Positions 6,974 to 10,128 of a stretch of 10,128 bases of DNA are shown piece after piece; position 1 is the stretch's first letter, and every line of letters begins with the position of its first letter. Both the position numbers and the translations under genes were made by a program. The notes under the pieces are model-generated. The model was not told the origin of the DNA. It saw nothing but the letters and a program-made list of their open reading frames with translations, and did no database searches. This DNA comes from Microcaldota archaeon. Lineage in GTDB: Archaea; Micrarchaeota; Micrarchaeia; Micrarchaeales; CABMGC01. The DNA lies in contig JAJZEU010000079.1 of NCBI GenBank assembly GCA_021805625.1, positions 1 through 10,128 on the forward strand, given 5' to 3'.

Positions 6974-6986
6974 AAAATATAAATAA
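6974..6986 (-). promoter_or_regulatory. TATA box of the radA-dphB operon
   Basis: TTATTTATATTTT on the minus strand lies 29-41 bases before the ATG at 6945. It fixes the radA start downstream of the box, with a leader of at most about ten bases. Confidence 0.6.
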
Positions 6987-7036
6987 GACATGCAAAACGA
7001 AAACCGACGTCTAATGTACTCTGCGCATGAAGAATC

Positions 7037-7046
7037 CTTAAATATC
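7037..7046 (+). promoter_or_regulatory. TATA-like box upstream of the candidate RNA
   Basis: CCTTAAATAT has the look of an archaeal TATA box and is not placed to serve radA, which has its own. A start about 25 bases on, near 7065-7072, would make an RNA that includes the tandem repeat and stem-loop at 7080-7152, or a long leader for the next gene. Confidence 0.35.
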
Positions 7047-7079
7047 TTTTTGCAGTAGCTTATCTAGTTTAATTTGGAA

Positions 7080-7097
7080 TAAACAGGATAAACAGGA
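7080..7097. repeat. tandem 9-mer TAAACAGGA x2
   Basis: TAAACAGGA is repeated exactly at 7080-7088 and 7089-7097. The second copy runs into the 5' strand of the stem at 7094-7101. Confidence 0.6.
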
Positions 7098-7152
7098 AGA
7101 GGCCAGCACATTCGCATGCGCTGGCAAGGCGACCAGTTTTGCTCTTCCTACA
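7094..7152 (+). ncRNA. candidate structured RNA, type unknown
   Basis: AGGAAGAG (7094-7101) pairs perfectly with CTCTTCCT (7142-7149) to give an 8-base-pair closing stem. Directly inside it GCCAGC (7102-7107) pairs with GCTGGC (7120-7125); its 12-base loop ends in the self-complementary GCATGC. An ACA trinucleotide follows the closing stem at once (7150-7152), as in H/ACA guide RNAs. An alternative fold (TCGC 7112-7115 with GCGA 7129-7132) would leave a pocket of about ten bases on each side, closer to an H/ACA pocket but less stable. No coding frame of interest covers the region, and a promoter-like box lies 50 bases upstream. It could instead be a leader element of the DUF92 gene. The pairings are seen; the class is inference. 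Confidence 0.35.
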
Positions 7153-7187
7153 GTAGAGAACCCGTAATAATACTGTATAGGATTAAC

Positions 7188-7197
7188 CTTAAAAAAC
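7188..7197 (+). promoter_or_regulatory. TATA-like box for the DUF92 gene
   Basis: CTTAAAAAAC lies 29-38 bases before the ATG at 7226. It is too close to the GTG at 7208 for that codon to be in the transcript, which supports the ATG. Confidence 0.35.
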
Positions 7198-7225
7198 TAT
7201 CTCAATTGTGGAATTTTTCAATAAA

Positions 7226-7900
7226 ATGGATGAAAATATGGTTAATGTGCTGACACTTGACGCCGCTGGGATCGCTTCTGCGACGCTTTTGGGCATCGCC
7301 CTGCTTCTGCTTGGAGGAAGCATGGGATGGTTCTTCCTGATGGCGATGGTCGCCTTCCTCGTCCTTTCGGCCATGGTGACAGAATACAGGAAAGAGGAGA
7401 AGAAAAGGATAGGGGTAAATGAGAGTGCCAGGAGCTGGAAAAACGTTGTGGCCAACGGCACTGTGCCATTCATCGTTGCGGTACTCTACTTCCTCAATGG
7501 CAGCATGCACTTTGTGGCACAGTCCGTGCTCATAGTTTCTTACGTAGCCACGCTCAGCGCCATAACTGCGGACAAGTTTGCGAGCGAGCTTGGGGTACTG
7601 GATGGCAAGCCCACTATGCTCCTTACCCTGAAGGTGGTGGACAAAGGAGTTTCCGGGGGCATTACTTCTCTTGGCATAACCGGCGGTCTGCTGGCTTCTA
7701 TAGTAATGGCTCTTCTTTATCTAGCCATACAAGGAAACATAATATTCTTTATCGTGATTGTCTTTGCAGGCTTCTCCGGCAACATAGTGGATTCTGTGCT
7801 GGGATATTTCGAGGATAAGGGTATAGGCAACAAGTTTACCACAAACATTGCCTGCGCTGCAGCCGCATTCCTGCTAAGCTACTTCCTGCTCACTCTTTGA
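7226..7900 (+). CDS. DUF92/TMEM19 family membrane protein
   Basis: Integral membrane protein, 224 residues from the ATG at 7226 (a GTG at 7208 would add six). It has about six hydrophobic segments. Family blocks are present: SARSWKNVVANG, SAITADKFASELG, VDKGVSGGITSLGITGGLLAS and GFSGNIVDSVLG. They match the taDxxASEiG, GxxGGxSxLG and GxxGsxxDSxlG motifs of DUF92 (PF01940), which includes human TMEM19 and plant VTE6, a phytyl-phosphate kinase. By that relation an isoprenoid-phosphate kinase role in lipid or quinone salvage is conceivable, but no archaeal member is assigned here. The stop codon TGA at 7898-7900 coincides with the first bases of an IS605-like end, so the final residues may have been set by an insertion; the C-terminal hydrophobic segment looks complete. 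Confidence 0.8.
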   Translation: MDENMVNVLTLDAAGIASATLLGIALLLLGGSMGWFFLMAMVAFLVLSAMVTEYRKEEKKRIGVNESARSWKNVVANGTVPFIVAVLYFLNGSMHFVAQSVLIVSYVATLSAITADKFASELGVLDGKPTMLLTLKVVDKGVSGGITSLGITGGLLASIVMALLYLAIQGNIIFFIVIVFAGFSGNIVDSVLGYFEDKGIGNKFTTNIACAAAAFLLSYFLLTL

Positions 7901-7934
7901 CATCCTCTCCCGACTGAAGGTTAGGAGATTCCCC
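7898..7934 (-). mobile_element. degenerate IS200/IS605-type right-end hairpin
   Basis: TGACATCC followed by the imperfect hairpin TCTCCCGAC-TGAAG-GTTAGGAGA (7905-7927; nine positions, one mismatch, one G-T pair) and then TTCC resembles the TGACATCC[TCCCC..hairpin..GGGG]ATTCC end of IS200/IS605 elements. On the minus strand it reads GGAATCTCC...GGATGTCA, the order seen at the right end behind tnpB. A short minus-strand frame through it reads NAGESPNLQSGEDV, like TnpB C-termini read into the end. No tnpA or tnpB gene remains beside it, so this is a scar or the end of a non-autonomous element. The match is from memory of such ends. Confidence 0.5.
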
Positions 7935-8034
7935 TGCATTCATTCTGTATGGGTGTTTTGAGGTTCGTTTCCTTCATGAGATCATTGATAAGAAGGTTGA
8001 TTAACGAGTTTTGTCCCAGACACGAAAGAAAACA

Positions 8035-8043
8035 CATAAATAA
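8035..8043 (+). promoter_or_regulatory. TATA box of the orphan gene
   Basis: CATAAATAA lies 21-29 bases before the ATG at 8064, the spacing of the leaderless genes in this window. It suggests the accessory gene is expressed by the host machinery. Confidence 0.5.
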
Positions 8044-8063
8044 GAATACGATGTAGATTATCC

Positions 8064-8648
8064 ATGAAAGAAAAATTAGATCCCCGTTTCAAACTTTCTC
8101 AGATACAACATATCGAACAACTTAATTCAATTGCAAAGCTTCGACGAGATTTTGCACTTTCTTTAGTTAAGGAACATTCGGATTCGACAGAAAATTCGGA
8201 TTTGGCAGAAGGAATACGTAATTCCTACCGCAAAGCGACGGCGTCGGTAAGGGAATTTAATGAGGTCATCGATAATTCGACGGATTCACTTTTTATCTAT
8301 AGGCAGTACCTTGAAAAAGTCATTCCGGCTTTCAACTCTCTGATCACCGAATACGATAAAGTGATTGTCAAGTTTGTAGGAATGAAACCAAAATCAGGTG
8401 TTATTGATCTTGATGAGGCTCCGTTGAAGCCGGAAAGAAAAGTGAGCAATAATGAAAAGGTAAGTGTGATAAAAGCCGAAGACATCAATAGAGTTGTAAT
8501 TAGAATGACAAAAATGACCAAAGAAATGAGCGGGATAGAAAGAAGAATTTACAACAAGGAAATAAATATAATCAAAGAACTTGACGAAAACATTAGAAAT
8601 AATGCTAATGAGACTCAACCTCGGGTTCATAATACCAATGAAGGGTAA
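8064..8648 (+). CDS. hypothetical protein, orphan 194-residue helical protein
   Basis: I recognise no family. The protein is soluble and charged, with no signal peptide or membrane segment. Residues 1-110 look almost entirely helical (LSQIQHIEQLNSIAKLRRDF, then RKATASVREFNEVIDNS and YRQYLEKVIPAFNSLITEYD), with heptad-like spacing suggesting helical bundle or coiled coil. A polar linker with PLKPERK (about 120-135) leads to a second helical, lysine-rich part (KAEDINRVVIRMTKMTKEMS, near 140-160) and an Asn-rich tail. Codon use is A/T-richer than in the housekeeping genes to the left (AAT, GAA, ATA and TTT are frequent), which fits acquired DNA. It has its own TATA box. The gene stands alone between an IS605-like end and a palindrome cluster, followed by a transposase pseudogene. 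It may be element cargo or a leftover of an integrated plasmid or virus. Confidence 0.65.
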   Translation: MKEKLDPRFKLSQIQHIEQLNSIAKLRRDFALSLVKEHSDSTENSDLAEGIRNSYRKATASVREFNEVIDNSTDSLFIYRQYLEKVIPAFNSLITEYDKVIVKFVGMKPKSGVIDLDEAPLKPERKVSNNEKVSVIKAEDINRVVIRMTKMTKEMSGIERRIYNKEINIIKELDENIRNNANETQPRVHNTNEG

Positions 8649-8873
8649 AAGGCTGAAAAAGAAAAAGGGCAGCGAAAGATTCAACGTGAGCATTGATACA
8701 GAACTGTTCCCACCCTCTACTTTTTTATCGTCTACCAAGTTCGACCAGTCGACTCTACGTAGCCCTGTAGGGTGTTTCATTGGAACCAAAAGACAACTGG
8801 GAAGCTTGGATTGAAGACATCTATTCCAAGAAATTCAAAACTATATTGAAAGCAGAAGCGAGAGGTCATTAGA
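8649..8873. other. non-coding or degraded gap with a short open fragment
   Basis: No convincing gene is seen. A plus-strand frame from a TTG at 8780 to the stop at 8870-8872 encodes 30 residues (EPKDNWEAWIEDIYSKKFKT and on). It is protein-like in composition but has no ribosome-binding site and follows a stop at 8768, so it may be the tail of a lost gene. The left half is A-rich and the centre holds the palindrome cluster listed separately. Confidence 0.4.
8711..8774. repeat. nested palindrome cluster
   Basis: Three palindromes lie within 32 bases: TCGAC-CA-GTCGA (8741-8752), CTACGTAG (8755-8762) and CCCT-GT-AGGG (8763-8772). They sit in a wider inverted repeat, CACCCTCTAC (8711-8720) against GTAGGGTG (8767-8774), with a two-base bulge. 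The outer arm competes with the CCCT/AGGG hairpin. Such density suits a transposon end, recombination site or structured RNA; the sequence does not say which. Confidence 0.45.
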
Positions 8874-9538
8874 TTATTTATCAAGTTTAGAAGATGCAGT
8901 ACTTCTCGATGTAACTGATTTATCACAAAGGGAAATATCTTCCCTGAGTTCACCGCCTTCCTTCATGCAACGTATGACCTTCTCTGCAACGTCACGCTGT
9001 TTGTACAAACCGAATATCTTCGCTGAATCTTCATCCAAGGAACTCTCCAATATGAAGAAACCTTCAATGCCTGTTATGTATGGATTCTCGGTGTTTGAGA
9101 GTGTCTGCTGTATCTCTGGATAGAGACCTATCTAGTCCTCTTTCGAGGGAAACATCTGGACTGCTTTGTGTTTCCTTGCCTTCTTTGCCAGTTCGTCGCC
9201 TTTCTTCATCCTCATGATAAACTTCGACTCTTTTTTCCTCAGTTGATCCACGCCAAGTTCCTTTGAGAAGAAAATATATAGGAATTCGCCATCCCTTGTA
9301 TCAGATTTTCTCTTCGACTGCAAGATATTCCTTTTCGCCGATCTTTATTTTCTTGCATTCCCTTTCAAAACCTTTCTTCTATCCTGTTTGCAAGGAAGGG
9401 TTTTACAATCCCTACGAAGTCTTTCGACTTCCCACCAGAGTTTCCGAAGATGCCTGATATCAGACCGATATCCCTCTCTATTTTATCAATTACGGATATA
9501 CTACCTATTGGGAGTGTTACGCTGTTCATATCAATCAA
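8874..9538 (-). pseudogene. broken IS4/IS1634-like transposase
   Basis: Minus-strand remnant of a DDE transposase in three frames. The N-terminal piece (9538 or ATG 9529 down to the stop at 9365) reads IDKIERDIGLISGIFG and GIVKPFLANRIEER, like the N-terminal region of IS1634/IS4 transposases. A second frame gives ECKKIKIGEKEYLAVEE; a third gives SDTRDGEFLYIFFSKELGVD and onward to an in-frame TAG at 9132-9134. After that stop the same frame continues with GIEGFFILESSLDEDSAKIF and YKQRDVAEKVIRCMKEGGEL, the Y-(2)-R-(3)-E block holding the last acidic residue of DDE enzymes. The pieces total about 220 codons against the 450 or more of intact relatives, so the centre with the first two catalytic Asp is probably deleted. 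A GGAGGT at 9550-9555 may be its old ribosome-binding site. Not functional. The subfamily is uncertain. Confidence 0.65.
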
Positions 9539-9553
9539 TGAACTCGTAACCTC

Positions 9554-9769
9554 CTACCTTTTAAGGTTTAATATGGCAAAGTTAAGTAAGTAAGAGTTTA
9601 TCCTTTCTTTCCCCCAAATTGTTTCAAAGTTCACTTCCAGTTTCGGAACCGAAACATCGCGCAATTCTATTATTATGGGAAGGTTCGCATCTTTGATTTT
9701 CTTAAAAATTGGTGCAAATCCCTCCTCATCATTTTTTGACAATGTCAATATTCCTGATTCTATTTTCAT
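9554..9769 (-). CDS. hypothetical protein, 71 residues
   Basis: I recognise no family. The short protein begins MKIESGILTLSKNDEEGF, continues with a helix (APIFKKIKDANLP) and two strand-like parts (IIIELRDVSVPKLEVNF), and ends in a helix (INSYLLNFAILNLKR). It has no membrane segment. An excellent ribosome-binding site, AGGTGAT at 9773-9779 on the minus strand, precedes the ATG by three bases, and the upstream fragment on the same strand ends at 9798, so the two may be an operon. After its TAG the frame stays open into the transposase remnant, so the protein could be truncated by that insertion. It is small, A/T-rich and in decayed surroundings, but the start signal argues that it is or was translated. 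Confidence 0.45.
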   Translation of the reverse strand: MKIESGILTLSKNDEEGFAPIFKKIKDANLPIIIELRDVSVPKLEVNFETIWGKERINSYLLNFAILNLKR

Positions 9770-9772
9770 TTT

Positions 9773-9779
9773 ATCACCT
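9773..9779 (-). promoter_or_regulatory. Shine-Dalgarno site of the 71-residue gene
   Basis: AGGTGAT on the minus strand is complementary to the 3' end of 16S rRNA and lies three bases from the ATG at 9769. It is the main reason to accept this small gene. Confidence 0.55.
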
Positions 9780-9797
9780 GTATATTAAGAAATATAT

Positions 9798-10128
9798 CTA
9801 CCACGGGATAGTTATTTTCTTCTTTGGGTCCATTTTGACTATCCATGGTGTGATTTCTATTTCTTCCTTTTTATTCTTAACGCTTTTTTTTATTCTTAAC
9901 GCTTCTACCAACATTCTTGTCTTTGGTAGACTTCCAGAACCAAAAGCTTCGGTAACTTCTGATAGTTCTTGAACTGCGCCTCTCTGAAGCGCTATCAGTT
10001 GTTTATAGCTTCCCTTGAAAGTTTTACAACACTTTCGGTGCAGAAAGCAGCGCCTCTATCGGCAACAATGTTGCAGTATTCCTGACCGTTTCTGCGCTCA
10101 ACTCCTTCACGAAACGATTGATTGCAAA
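9798..10128 (-). pseudogene. frameshifted gene fragment of unknown function, cut by the window edge
   Basis: On the minus strand two protein-like frames follow each other. The first is open from the window edge to a TAA at 10024-10026 (AINRFVKELSAETVRN, LLPIEALLSAP). The second is open from 10055 to the TAG at 9798-9800 (YKQLIALQRGAVQELSEVTE, LPKTRMLVEALRIKKS, ending DPKKKITIPW). One frameshift between 10055 and 10024 would join them. A third frame is also open from the edge to 9995, so the exact pre-shift frame is not certain. The predicted protein is helical and lysine-rich at its end, with no motif I know. It lies 28 bases upstream of the 71-residue gene on the same strand. A sequencing error would give the same picture. 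Confidence 0.4.
9868..9903. repeat. 19-base imperfect tandem duplication
   Basis: TTTTTATTCTTAACGCT occurs twice, offset by 19 bases, with T runs of five and eight. The offset is not a multiple of three, so the two copies are read in different frames of the minus-strand fragment (as LRIKK, then VKNKK). It looks like a slippage event in the decaying region. Confidence 0.6.

Noticed and set aside
6946..6975. Ten-residue longer RadA from a TTG at 6975
   Set aside because: The codon overlaps the TATA box, and the ATG at 6945 starts a normal RadA N-terminus.
7095..7148. tRNA-like 7-base-pair stem (GGAAGAG/CTCTTCC)
   Set aside because: Only 54 bases long, with no T-loop GTTCRANNC sequence, no D-arm of normal size and no anticodon stem.
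8394..8789. Minus-strand hydrophobic frame of 131 codons
   Set aside because: Antisense to the orphan gene; its Phe/Ile-rich character follows from the A-rich opposite strand, and it has no start signal.
8581..8814. Plus-strand frame overlapping the end of the orphan gene
   Set aside because: Begins at a TTG inside another gene, has no ribosome-binding site, and the lysine run comes from an A-rich stretch.
9709..9972. Plus-strand hydrophobic frame resembling a membrane protein
   Set aside because: Covers A-rich minus-strand genes and the slippage repeat; T-rich DNA gives Phe/Ile/Leu by composition.

Overview
The window reads as a chromosomal segment of a small-genome archaeon, most likely of the ARMAN/Micrarchaeota type. 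RadA, diphthine synthase (DphB), the wyosine-pathway enzyme Taw1, a dCTP deaminase of the archaeal length class and a PRC-barrel protein are all archaeal. Several genes have an A/T-rich TATA element 21-33 bases upstream of the start codon and no room for a ribosome-binding site, which suggests leaderless transcripts. The strongest lineage marker is the tRNA splicing endonuclease. It is a single ~380-residue chain with its catalytic domain in the middle, the layout of the three-unit (epsilon-2) enzyme known from ARMAN archaea.

Layout: positions 84-1544 hold a lipoate-protein ligase-like gene followed directly by dcd on the + strand. They converge on a PRC-barrel gene (1548-1829, -). endA (1912-3060, -) is divergent from taw1 (3160-4182, +) across a ~100-base promoter region with a tandem 9-mer. 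taw1 is tightly followed by a UPF0104/AglD-type membrane protein (4187-5224, +). That gene converges on and overlaps dphB by 20 bases. dphB is the downstream member of a radA-dphB operon on the - strand (6945 down to 5205). After a ~280-base non-coding stretch with a promoter-like box and a candidate structured RNA comes a DUF92/TMEM19-type membrane protein (7226-7900, +).

From 7898 to the right edge the character changes. The gene-dense housekeeping part gives way to A/T-richer accessory DNA. It contains a degenerate IS200/IS605-type end hairpin at the DUF92 stop codon, an orphan 194-residue gene with a good TATA box, a palindrome cluster, a broken IS4/IS1634-like transposase pseudogene with frameshifts and an in-frame stop, a 71-residue unknown gene, and a frameshifted gene fragment at the edge.

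Several genes act on accuracy of translation: EndA removes tRNA introns, Taw1 makes the wyosine precursor beside the tRNA-Phe anticodon, and DphB modifies elongation factor 2. RadA and Dcd serve recombination and nucleotide supply. The most promising leads for something new are the candidate RNA at 7080-7155 and the orphan gene at 8064-8648, which lies between an IS605-like end and a palindrome cluster. Neither can be proven from one sequence.
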